Assembly: GCA_032173965.1 (NCBI GenBank)
Contig: CM063290.1
Location: 1,674,001-1,738,000, forward strand
Source of the DNA: Sitta carolinensis
Lineage: Eukaryota > Chordata > Aves > Passeriformes > Sittidae
DNA length: 64,000 bases
Direction: 5' to 3'
Part shown: one piece after another, positions 46,201 to 58,200 of the stretch
Position numbering within the stretch: position 1 is the stretch's first letter
Layout: the number at the start of each line of letters is the position of its first letter
Program-made: the position numbers and the translations under genes
The notes under the pieces: model-generated
Told to the model about the DNA's origin: nothing
Databases searched by the model: none
Seen by the model: the letters and a program-made list of their open reading frames with translations, nothing else

Positions 46201-49200
46201 CTGGGCTGGAATTCCCAGGGAAGCTGTGGCTGCCCTGCATCCCTGCAGTGGACAGTGAAAAGTGTCCCTGAAGGTTCTGTGCAGCCCAAAAGGCTGGTTG
46301 CTCTTCTCAGATGTTCTCAGCTTGCTCTAAGCAGTTTTTCAGTGCCACGGGCTTTTGCCACCCCTGCTCTTCCAGAGCAGAATTTCAGGCTGGAATATGG
46401 GGGCTGAATCCCAAAACTGCCCCATTCCTGTTTGCACTGTCCCTGTGCTCCCAGCAATCCCAGTTACAGCACTGGGGCTGAATCCCAAAACTGCCCCATT
46501 CCTGTTCTGCACTGTCCCAGTGCTCCCAGCAATCCCAGTTACAGCACTGGGGCTGGATCCCAAAACTGCCCCAGTCCCACTCAGCCCTTCCCAGTTCCAC
46601 CCTGGGGCTGGATCCCAAAACGCCATTCTGTCTGCACGTCCATGCTCCAGCAATCCAGTTACAGCCTGGGGCTGATCCCAAACGCCATTTTCTCACCCCA
46701 TCACCGGGGCTGGATCCCAAAACTGCCCCATTCCCACTCAGCCCTGTCCCAGTTCCACCCTGGGGCTGGATCCCAAAACTGCCCCATTCCCACTCAGCCC
46801 TGTCCCAGTTCCACCCTGGGGCTGGATCCCAAAACTGCCCCATTCCCACTCAGCCCTGTCCCAGTTCCACCCTGGGGCTGGATCCCAAAACTGCCCCAGT
46901 CCCACTCAGCCCTGTCCCAGTTCCACCCTGGGCTGGGTCCTGGCTCTGCTGGGATCAGCCCTTTGTGCCATTCACACTCCACAGCTTAGGAAACAAGTCC
47001 CAGTCCCAAAGGGTAAGGAATGTTCTGGAACAGAGCGCAGCAAATGGGAATTCCCTCTGTAGGATCTTGTTTCTAGACCCTAGCTGCAGGAGAAACCTCC
47101 TGAGCAGGTCAGACTTCCCTTTATCAGGCAGTTAGACAATCTTGTTTAAAATTCCAATCCATCTGTGCCAGGAAACATTCTATAAACTCAGGTTAGAGCT
47201 GTGCTGACAGGATCACCTCTTTTCCTGCTTTTAGGGAAAACATTGGCTGGGGGCAAATTCAGAATTTTTAGCCAATGCTGGAACGTGCTGCTGGTGTTGC
47301 CAGTCATGAAACTTCTTAAACTTTTCCTCTTTACTTAGGTACAATAGAAAATTAAATTCTTAAATTGAGGCAGTATCTTAAACATCACAACTGTGAATTA
47401 TTCAGGAATGTATTCCTCATGCTTTTCACCAGAGGAGTCACTTCCAGCTGAGAAGGGCTCTTCCCTTATTTCACAGCCTGGGCTCCAAGCAGGTTTGTCA
47501 GCTGATGGCTGGGAATGTTTCCCCAGAGGAGGGGCTGGGGTGGGATTGGTTCCCAGTGGAGGTTCCCTGAGGAATTCTGTGTGCTCAGGCCAGAGCTGGC
47601 CACTTGCAGCTCCTGCTGTGTCTGCAGCCCCGTGGCTCCCCGTGCATGGGCAAGGCTGCAGAAGCTGCAGCTGGGGCTCTAATTCCATTGAGAGCTCCTG
47701 CACTGAATGGAGAACCTTCCCGAGGGCCTTGGGGGCTGTGGGAAATGTGGGGGGAATCCCAAAATCCATGGCAGGGCCCCCTCCCACTGTCCCAGGGTGA
47801 TCCAAGCTGTGCCAGCCTGGCCTTGGCACTGCCAGGGATCCTGGGACAGCCCCAGCTGCTCTGGGCACCCTGTGCCAGCCTCTCCACCTTCCCAGGGAAT
47901 TCCCACCCAAAATCCCACCCAGCCATGGCAGGGACCCCTCCCACTGTCCCAGGGTGATCCAAGCTGTGCCAGCCTGGCCTTGGCACTGCCAGGGGACAGG
48001 GACAGCCCCAGCCTCTCCACCTTCCCAGGGAATTCCCACCCAAAATCCCACCCTGGCAGTGGCAGCTGTTGCTGTGTCCTGTCCCTCCAGCCCCTGGAGA
48101 CATTTCCCCATCTTTCCCGCAGCTCCTTCAGGCACTGCAGGGTCCCAGTTCAGTCACCCTGGAGCTCCTCCCGGCCACATCCAAGGCTGGTTTTTCCAGG
48201 CATTTCCTCCCTTGTTGGCATCTCCCTCCATGGCATCAGCCCTGGCCATCCATGGTGATTGCCTGAGCAGAGCCTGCGTTTCCTCTTTATTTTCCCCAAT
48301 GCTGCCTGGCCTGAGCCCCGAGGGAAGGGATTCCCGAATTCCCGGGGTTCTGCTGGCAGAGAGGGGGGTGCCAGCTCGGAGGAGCTGCCCCAGCTCCTTC
48401 CCCTCCTGGCTCAGCCAATCTCTGTCTGCTGCCTCCTTGGTTTCGCTTTCACAGCCTCGGGGCATTGCAGCAGTCAAGAGCAAGGAGGGTTTTCCTTGAA
48501 AAACTCCTCGTTTAAAAATGCATTATTCGAATAGTGGATCGAGTAATGAGCGCTGGTGATTCATAGGAATTGAGTTTTAGCAGTTTTTAAATCTGTTTGC
48601 TCTGTTAATCATTATCAAGAAGAGCAGATACAAACTTTTCACTCTCCTTTGTCAATTAAAGGGAACCTTTAATTTCTTTTCTAGAAAATTTTCTTTTAAT
48701 TTTTTTCTGGAAAAATATTGAATCATCAATAAGAGCAGGTACAACCATTTCACTCTCCTTTATCAATTAAAGGGAACCTTTAATTTCTTTTCTGGAAAAT
48801 TTTCTTTTAATTTTTTTCTGGAAAAATATTAAATCATCAATAAGAGCAGGTACAACCATTTCACTCTCCTTTATCAATTAAAGGGAACCTTTAATTTCTT
48901 TTCTGGAAAATTTTCTTTTAATTTTTTTCTGGAAAAATATTAAATCATCAATAAGAGCAGGTACAACCATTTCACTCTCCTTTATCAATTAAAAGGAACA
49001 TCTAATTTCTTTTCTGGAAAAATTTCTTTTAATTTTTTTCTGGAAAAATATTGAATCATCAATAAGAGCAGGTACAACCATTTCACTCTCCTTTATCAAT
49101 TAAAAGGAGCATCTAATTTCTTTTCTGGAAAATTTTCTTTAAATTTTTTTCTGGAAAAATATTGAATCATCAATAAGAGCAGGTACACCCATTTCACTCT

Positions 49201-52200
49201 CCTTTATCAATTAAGGGGAACCTTTAATTTCTTTCCTGGAAAAATTTAATTTTTTTTTTCTGTAAACCTTTATATTTCTTAAATTTGGGCTAGATTAAAC
49301 AGGTTTCTTTCTATATTACCTTAATAAATAGTATAAATATTAAATAATACTGTCATTATTTAATAATTTATAAATTTATTTATTTTTTACCCTCAATAAG
49401 AAACCAATTCAAGAACTGACATTAGCAAGCTACAGAGAAACCCCACAACTGCATCATCATTTTTCTTAGAGGTGATTAAATTACCTTTAGCCAAATCCTA
49501 AAAATTAGATTCATTCCTTGCTTGTCCATAATTCCATTTTCCCCTGGTCAGTCCCAGGTGGGTTTGGATTTCCTGAACCTGAGGCTTCTCAAGCCAGTGC
49601 AGGAAGCTCCCAGTGCTGCTCAGCACTGAGTTAAATCCTGCCTGTGCTTGTTTTCCCTGGATGTAAACAGAGGAAATGCTTTCATGCAGGGAGGAGGAGG
49701 AGGATTTCTGACAATGCCCAAGTCACTGAGGAGCTTTCACAGTTTCCTGCCCCAGGAGCTGACTGGCAGTTCTGGGGAGAGAGCCCTCACTTTTGTGCCA
49801 GGGCAGCAAATGGGTGATTGGGCTTTTTTAACAATCCAGAAGTTTGGGGGTTGAGATGTGCAAGAAATTAAAATAAGAGTTGGGTTGGGGTTTTTTGTCT
49901 TGTCAGACCTGAAGCTGTAACACAAACTGTCCTTGTCATTGGCTCTGTTTAACCCTTTCTAAATGTTATTTTTGAAAATTCAAATTATTTTTAATACCAC
50001 CTAAATCACTTCAAATTACTGTGGTACATAAAGGGAAATTACACAAAGGAATCCTCATACCGAAACAATCCTTTTCTTTCTTCATCAAGGAAGCCTCAAT
50101 GAAATGAATTACAATTCCAGTTCATCCATCAGCCAGGATTTTATGGACTTTCTGTTTCTGAAGAGACCCTTCAGGGACTTTAATCCTGATTAAACTCTTG
50201 CCAAGGGCCTGCTTTATTCTCTGCTTCTTTTTTTAGGTCGGGGAAGCACATTTTGAATCTTTAGAGAATGAAGGAACAGTCAGACCTGAAGGGTGGCTCC
50301 ACATCACCTTGGAGAGGAAATTTCTCATCATTCTGATCCTTGTTTTCCCAAATAAACCTGTGTGATCTTGGAGATCTTTTCCAACCTTGAGCATTCTGTG
50401 ATAGTCCAGTTGGAATATTCTGATTGCTCCCTTACTTTATTCTTTTTTTTTTATAACGTCTCACTCATTCCATAGATTTTTTTTTTCAGAATACTTCCCC
50501 ATCCTAGGAAAAACAAAAAAAATATTCAGAAAAGACCCACCCAACTTTTGTTTCCCAAGGGAGAGGTGGAGCAGATTGCCATGATGAAGCCCAAGGGGCA
50601 GACAGAGCACGACGAGGGCATGCTGGAGTACCTGGAGGATCTGATCGGCTCGGCGCGGCTCAAGGAGCCCATCCAGATCCTGTGCCGCAGGGTGGAGCTG
50701 CTCAACGAGAGCAGGGGGGAGAAGGTGAGCCTGGGCAGCAGCCACACCAGCCTGGGGCTGGGGGCATTCCTGGGGATCCCAAACCTGCCCGGGGCTCCAC
50801 TGCCTGGGGCTGGCCATTCCTGGGGATCCCAAACCTGCCCGGGGCTCCACTGCCTGGGCTGTGGCCATTCCTGGGGATCCCAAACCTGCCCGGGGCTCCA
50901 CTGCCTGGGGCTGGGGGCATTCCTGGGGATCCCAAACATGCCCGGGGCTCCACTGCCTGGGGCTGGGGGCATTCCTGGGGATCCCAAACACTGCCCGGGG
51001 CTCCACTGCCTGGGGCTGGCCATTCCTGGGGATCCCAAACCTGCCTGGGGCCCCACTGCCTGGGGCTGGGGCCATTCCTGGGGATCCCAAACCTGCCCGG
51101 GGCTCCACTGCCTGGGGCTGGGGGCATTCCTGGGGATCCCAAACCTGCCCGGGGCTCCACTGCTGGGCTGGGGGCCATTCTGGGGATCCCAAACATGCCT
51201 GGGGCTCCACTGCCTGGGGCTGGGGCCATTCCTGGGGATCCCAAACCTGCCCGGGGCTCCACTGCCTGGGGCTGGCCATTCCTGGGGATCCCAAACTGCC
51301 TGGGGCTCCACTGCCTGGGGCTGGGGCATTCCTGGGGATCCCAAACCTGCCCGGGGCTCCACTGCCTGGGGCTGGGGGCCATTCCTGGGGATCCCAAACC
51401 TGCCCGGGGCTCCACTGCCTGGGGCTGGGATTCCTGGGGATCCCAAACATGCCGGGGCTCCACTGCCTGGGGCTGGGGCCATTCCTGGGGATCCCAAACC
51501 TGCCCGGGGCTCCACTGCCTGGGGCTGGGCATTCCTGGGGATCCCAAACCTGCCTGGGGCTCCACTGCCTGGGGCTGGGGCCATTCCTGGGGATCCCAAA
51601 CCATGCCCGGGGCTCCACTGCCTGGGGCTGGCCATTCCTGGGGATCCCAAACCTGCCTGGGGCCCCACTGCCTGGGGCTGGGCCATTCCTGGGGATCCCA
51701 AACTGCCCGGGGCTCCACTGCCTGGGGCTGGGGGCATTCCTGGGGATCCCAAACTGCCCGGGGCCCACTGCCTGGGGCTGGGGGCATTCCTGGGGATCCC
51801 AAACCTGCCCGGGGCTCCACTGCCTGGGGCTGGCTTGGGGCCACCAAACCCGCTGGGCCCACTGCTGGGGGCATTCCTGGGGATCCCAAACAGCCCGGTG
51901 GCTTCCACTGCCTGGGCTTGGGGGGGCACCTAACCACCAGGGTTGTGGGACCCCAAACCCACCCAGGATCCTTGGTTCCAGTGACAGGGCTCTGGTGGGA
52001 CTCCTGGGGACCCCAAACCCACCCAGGATCCTTGGTTCCAGTGACAGGGCTCTGGTGGGACTCCTGGGGACCCCAAACCCACCCAGGATCCTTGGTTCCA
52101 GTGACAGGGCTCTGGTGGGACTCCTGGGGACCCCAAACCCACCCAGGATCCTTGGTTCCAGTGACAGGGCTCTGGTGGGACTCCTGGGGACCCCAAACCC

Positions 52201-55200
52201 ACCCAGGATCCTTGGTTCCAGTGACAGGGCTCTGGTGGGACTCCTGGGGACCCCAAACCCACCCAGGATCCTTGGTTCCAGTGACAGGGCTCTGGTGGGA
52301 CTCCTGGGGACCCCAAACCCACCCAGGATCCTTGGTTCCAGTGACAGGGCTCTGGTGGGACTCCTGGGGACCCCAAACCCACCCAGGATCCTTGGTTCCA
52401 GTGACAGGGGACTGGTGGGACTCCTGGGGACCCCAAACCCACCCAGGATCCTTGGTTCCAGTGACAGGGGACTGGTGGGACTCCTGGGGACCCCAAACCC
52501 ACCCAGGATCCTTGGTTCCAGTGACAGGGGACTGGTAGTGCTGACCCTGGCTCAGCTCTGCCCCTCTCTTTTCCTCCAGTTAAATCGAGTTAAAATGGTG
52601 GAGAAAGAAAAAGATGCCTTGGAAGAGGACAAGAATAAAGCCATTGAGTTCCTTCGCTTGGAAAACCAAATATTTAAGGAAAAGAATCAGTTGTGTCAGT
52701 ATTACATGTAAGTAATTCTCAAGCTTTGGCTTGGCTTTAATGTGCTGGGGCTGCTGACAAACTTTAATTAGAAATATTTTCCATTTCTAACTCGAATTAT
52801 TGTTATTTTTTGATAATTTATATAATCCTGTTGTTACACTGAGAGTTGGAACTAGAGATTTATTGTGAAGATGGAGAAAAGTGAGGAATTATTGTTGGTT
52901 TATTTTCCTAGCCATGACCTAAAGAAACGAATAAACGACCTGGAAATGCAGAAGGAGAAAATTAATGAAGAAACTAAAAGTGTTAATGAGAAAAGCAGTA
53001 AACTTGCAGAGGAAACAAAAACCAAGAATAAAGCTTTGAAAGAACTGGAGAAGTGAGTACTTTAGGGATGTGAAGTACCATGTTTACATGTTTCCCACAA
53101 AAAATTCAATTATCTGATGAGCAGAGTCACTTCTGGTACATCTAAATACACAAAAAAGCATTTAAATTAATGCACAAAAATAAATGCATAAAAATAAATT
53201 AAAATATAAAGCAAATTCACATTGGTTTGATTTGGTTCTGGGCAAGATTCACAATTACAGTAAGGAAATGTCTGATCTTTTTAATGGATTTTAAATATTT
53301 CTTTATATGGAAATATTTTTAATATTTCTTTATATTCTTAATGTTTATTTATATTGTACAAAAAAAAAGAATTAGTAAATGCTTTTTATATTTTCAACCT
53401 TAATGTTTAGGGACATGGATTTGGGAATTTTTTCCCTGGTTTCCTCATTAATCAGTTATGCATAAATTGTGTTTTTTAAAATTGCTTTGCCTGGGTGCTG
53501 ATCCCCAATCCAGCTGCAATATTGACCTGCTCATCCTCAGGGAATTACTGGGGAGAGATGGGAATTTCCAATTCTGTCAGGAAAAAAATGAAAATCTCTG
53601 GAAATATGTTTAATATTCCTTGGGTAGTTGATCTTTTCCTGATGGAACATCATTTTCCCAGGGAAAATACTGGGAATGTAGCAAATATTAGATGTTGTTA
53701 ATCACAAAACCTGAGTAATAATAGTTTAAATTCTTCCTGTTGTGACTTATTAAACCAAGCTTCATAAGCATTATTTTTATACTGTATGAGACCATTCTTT
53801 TTTTTCTTTTTTTTTTCCTTCAGGGAATTCAATAAAATTACGAAGTTCATCGAGGAGAACAAAGAAAAATTCACTCAGCTGGATTTGCAGGATGTGAAAG
53901 TGAGGGAGAATCTCAAACATGCCAAGAGCAAGGCTAAAAAACTGGAGAAGCAGCTTCAAAAGGACAAGGAGAAGGTGAGGGGGATGGACCAGATCAGCTG
54001 GATTGCCCTGGAAAAGTGCAGTTAAATGGGGGAGAAAATGAGGGCACAAAAAAAGTGGAAAAACGGGGTTTGAAGTGTTTTAATTTGAGATTTGAAGTCA
54101 TTAAACGAGCCCCAGATTTGTTTGCTGCAGTGAATGGAGTTAATCCCATTTACCTGGAGTGAATTCCTGGGAGCTGCTGGGGAAACTTGGGGTGCAGGGG
54201 GTTCAGGAGCTGCTGTGGCAGTGGCAGGGGAGGCTCAGGGTCCTGTCTGTGCAGGTGGAGGAGCTGAAGGATGTCCCCTCCAGCAGTGCCAAAGCCATCG
54301 AGGATGCCACAGCCAGGAGGGAGCTGCTGGCCAAAGCCAAGGACAAGGAGGAAGCCAAGCTCAGGCAGATCCTGGCCAGCCTGCAGGAGGAGACCAAGGG
54401 AATTCAGCAGGAAAAAGAGGTTTGGACAGGCAGGAATTACCCACCTGCTGTAATTTCACTTTTCTGAAAGCAGCCAGCACCAGGCACTTGTGAAATGCCA
54501 TTTATTGATAATTCTACTGTTGCTCGTGGTGTGTTCCTCAGTGGGAAATGAATCTTAAATTAATAATTACAGCTAAACCCTTGGCTGCTTTTTCAGTGCT
54601 CCAATTATTTAATATAAATAATACATTCTGGTTTTCTGCCATCAAAATGGCAAAGCCAATGGTGTTGCTTAAATAAATGAAGATATTCTGGAATGATCTG
54701 TTCCCAGCCTTTCCCACACTGTGAATTAATGGGCAACTACTTTAACATTTGGTTAGTGGTGTTCAGTACATAGAGGCTGGAAATTTATCCTGTAAATTTG
54801 CAGGGTTATTTCCTGTCCTTGAAAACGTGGATTCTCCATTTGAGCTGTAATTTAGCTCTCTGCAGGGCTCCTCCCACCTTTGAGAAAAGGACACAAAGCT
54901 TGTGTGGAGATGCTCTGTGAACTCCCTCAGGTCTTTATAATGAGGAATTTAAATTCCTAGTGTTAATGTTGAGGAATGAAGAAATGCCATTTCCTGTGCC
55001 CTGTGCCAGCTGAGGGCTCAGCTGTGCTGTGTCCTGTGCCAGCTGAGGCTGAGCTGTGCCTGTGTCCCTGTGCCAGCTGAGGGCTCAGCTGTGCCTGTGT
55101 CCCTGTCCAGCTGAGGGCTCAGCTGTGCCTGGTGTCCCTGTGCCAGCTGAGGGCTCAGCTGTGCCTGGTGTCCCTGTGCCAGCTGAGGGCTGAGCTGTGC

Positions 55201-58200
55201 CTGGTGTCCCTGTGCCAGCTGAGGGCTCAGCTGTGCCTGGTGTCCCTGTGCCAGCTGAGGGCTCAGCTGTGCCTGGTGTCCCTGTGCCAGCTGAGGGCTC
55301 AGCTGTGCCTGGTGTCCCTGTGCCAGCTGAGGGCTCAGCTGTGCCTGGTGTCCCTGTGCCAGCTGAGGGCTCAGCTGTGCCTGGTGTCCCTGTGCCAGCT
55401 GAGGGCTCAGCTGTGCCTGGTGTCCCTGTGCCAGCTGAGGGCTCAGCTGTGCCTGGTGTCCCTGTGCCAGCTGAGGGCTCAGCTGTGCCTGGTGTCCCTG
55501 TGCCAGCTGAGGGCTCAGCTGTGCCTGGTGTCCCTGTGCCAGCTGAGGGCTCAGCTGTGCTGGTGTCCTGTGCCAGCTGAGGGTCAGCTGTGCCTGGTGT
55601 CCCTGTGCCAGTGAGGGCCAGCTGTGCTGGTGTCCCTGTGCCAGCTGAGGGCTCAGCTGTGCTGTGTCCTGTGCAGCTGAGGCTCACTGTCCCGTGTCTC
55701 TGCAGCAAGGAGAAGGAGCTGATGGAGTTCAGCAAGGAGGTGGCGAGGCCCGCTCCACCATGGAGCTGGCTCAGTCCGAGCTGGAGCTGTACCTGAGCAG
55801 GTACAACTCTGCAGTGGCTCACCTCAGGCAGGCCCAGGAGAGCCTGGGCAGCACCTCCAGCACCCTGAAGGAGAGGCAGGCTGCCATCAGAGACATCGCT
55901 GGGAAATTACCCCAGGCTGAGCAGCAGCTCAAGCAGGTGAGACTTGACTTGCCCTTTTCATTTGGAGTCACACACAAGCCACTCACACACATACACACTC
56001 TTCTCTTTGGCAATAATCATGAAAATAAGCCATGACCCATCTCTAAAACACTGAAAAGCTGTTTTGTAATACTCACTTTGCTGGTGCAACACATATTGGA
56101 TTTCAGACTTACTTTGTTAAGCCAATGTTGACTTAAATTAAATCCTAGATATCCCTGCAAGGGAAAAGATTTAATTTTACACTGAGCCTCGGGGTGCTGA
56201 GGCCCTGGCACAGTGTCCCAGAGCAGCTGGGGCTGCCCCTGGGTCCCTGGCAGTGCCCAGGCCAGGCTGGATGGGGCTGGGAGCAGCCTGGGACAGTGGG
56301 AGGGGTCCCTGCCATGGCAGGGGTGGCACCGGAGGAACTTTAATGTCCCTCCAACCCAACCATTCTTTGATTTTCATTTCTTGCTCCTCAATCATTCCCC
56401 AAAGAACAAAGCCATGCATTGAAGACTCCCTGAATCCAGTAGATTTTGGGAGGCTGAGCCAATGTCTTTGAACCCCAGAAAGAGAAAGCTCTGGAGAAGC
56501 TGGGAAGGGAAGAGTCCGAGGCCAAGGACGTTGTGCGAAACCTGCGCCGAAAAGTAGAAGAAGCCAAAAGTTCCTTGGCACAAAGCTGCAACAGAGGAAA
56601 AGTGCTTGAGGCTCTGCTCCAGCAGAAGAAATGTGGGAATATTCCTGGGCTCTATGGAAGGCTGGTAAGTTTTGGAAGATTGGTACAATTTTAGTGTTGA
56701 ACTTTAGAGGAGCTGAGTGGTGTTCGTGTGATGAAGTGTGGGATGCATCCCTTCCTCAGCATTAGGAATTGGGAGAGGATGCCTCCCTTCCCTGGCATTA
56801 GGAATTGGAGAGGGATGCCTCCCTTCCCTGGCTTAGGAATTGGGAGAGGATGCCTCCTTCCTGCATTAGGAATTGGGAGAGGGATGCATCCCTTCCCCGG
56901 CATTAGGAATTGGGAGAGGGATGCATCCCTTCTCAGCATTAGGAATTGAGAGAGGGATGCCTCCCTTCCCTGGCATTAGGAATTGGGAGAGGGATGCCTC
57001 CCTTCCCTGACATTAGGAATTGGGAGAGGGATACCTCCCTTCCCTGGCATTAGGAATTGGGAGAGGGATACCTCCCTTCCATGGCATTAGGAATTGGGAG
57101 AGGGATGCATCCCTTCCTCAGCATTAGGAATTGGGAGAGGGATGCCTCCCTTCCCTGGCATTAGGAATTGGGAGAGGGATACCTCCCTTCCCTGGCATTA
57201 GGAATTGGGAGAGGGATGCCTCCCTTCCCTGGCATTAGGAATTGGGAGAGGGATGCATCCCTTCCCTGGCATTAGGAATTGGGAGAGGGATACCTCCCTT
57301 CCATGGCATTAGGAATTGGGAGAGGGATGCCTCCCTTCCCTGGCATTAGGAATTGGGAGAGGGATGCATCCCTTCCCTGGCATTAGGAATTGGGAGAGGG
57401 ATGCCTCCCTTCCCTGGCATTAGGAATTTGGACAGCACAGCTGTAAATCCTGTGGACTTGCTGTAAAATCAAACATTTTTCAGTTCTTTCCAAGCAACAT
57501 TTGTTTGAAGTTCTGAAAATTCAGAGCTGAGTTTTTCATTCCTGTTGCACATCAGCGTAATTGTAAAAATGCTGGGTTTGTATTCCACAGTTTTTGCCCG
57601 AGGAGAATTATCTCTGCTTCAGAAAAAATCAGTTTTTTCAGATGTTAAAAAGTGCCTTCCTGGATTTCCTGGGACAGAACTCAGAGAGCAGCTCAGGTGC
57701 CAACTAACCAGTGCTTGTCCCTCCATGCTCAGGGAGACCTGGGAGCCATCGATGACAAGTACGACGTGGCCATTTCCTCCTCGTGTGGAGCCTTGGATCA
57801 CATTGTTGTGGACACCATTGACACTGCCCAGGCCTGTGTGAACTTCCTGAAGGCTGGAAGGATTGGAGTTGCCACCTTTATAGCCCTGGACAAGGTGAGT
57901 CCCACCCTTGGGAAAACAAACCATGTTCCTCTTAATTGCAGTCTAATTACGTTGGGTTTAAAGCCTTAACATCCCATAGAGTATGGGAATGACCTCAACG
58001 TTTATCCCAAAGATTCATTCCTTGATTTCCTCTGTGGATGTAGATGGCTGTGTGGGAAAAGAAGACGCAGAAAATCCCAACTCCTGAGAACACCCCGCGG
58101 CTCTTTGACCTGGTCAAGGTGGAGGACCCGAAGGTGCGCCTGGCGTTCTACTTCGCCCTCAGGGACACTCTGGTGGCCAGAAACCTGGAGGATGCCACCA

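Noticed and set aside
50548..52711. Long ORFs that join SMC4 exon 5 or 6 to repeat sequence
   Set aside because: They arise from stop-free intron repeats. Donor and acceptor sites and homology show a normal intron.
55020..55690. CRISPR-like regular repeat
   Set aside because: Units are contiguous with no unique spacers, in a vertebrate intron.
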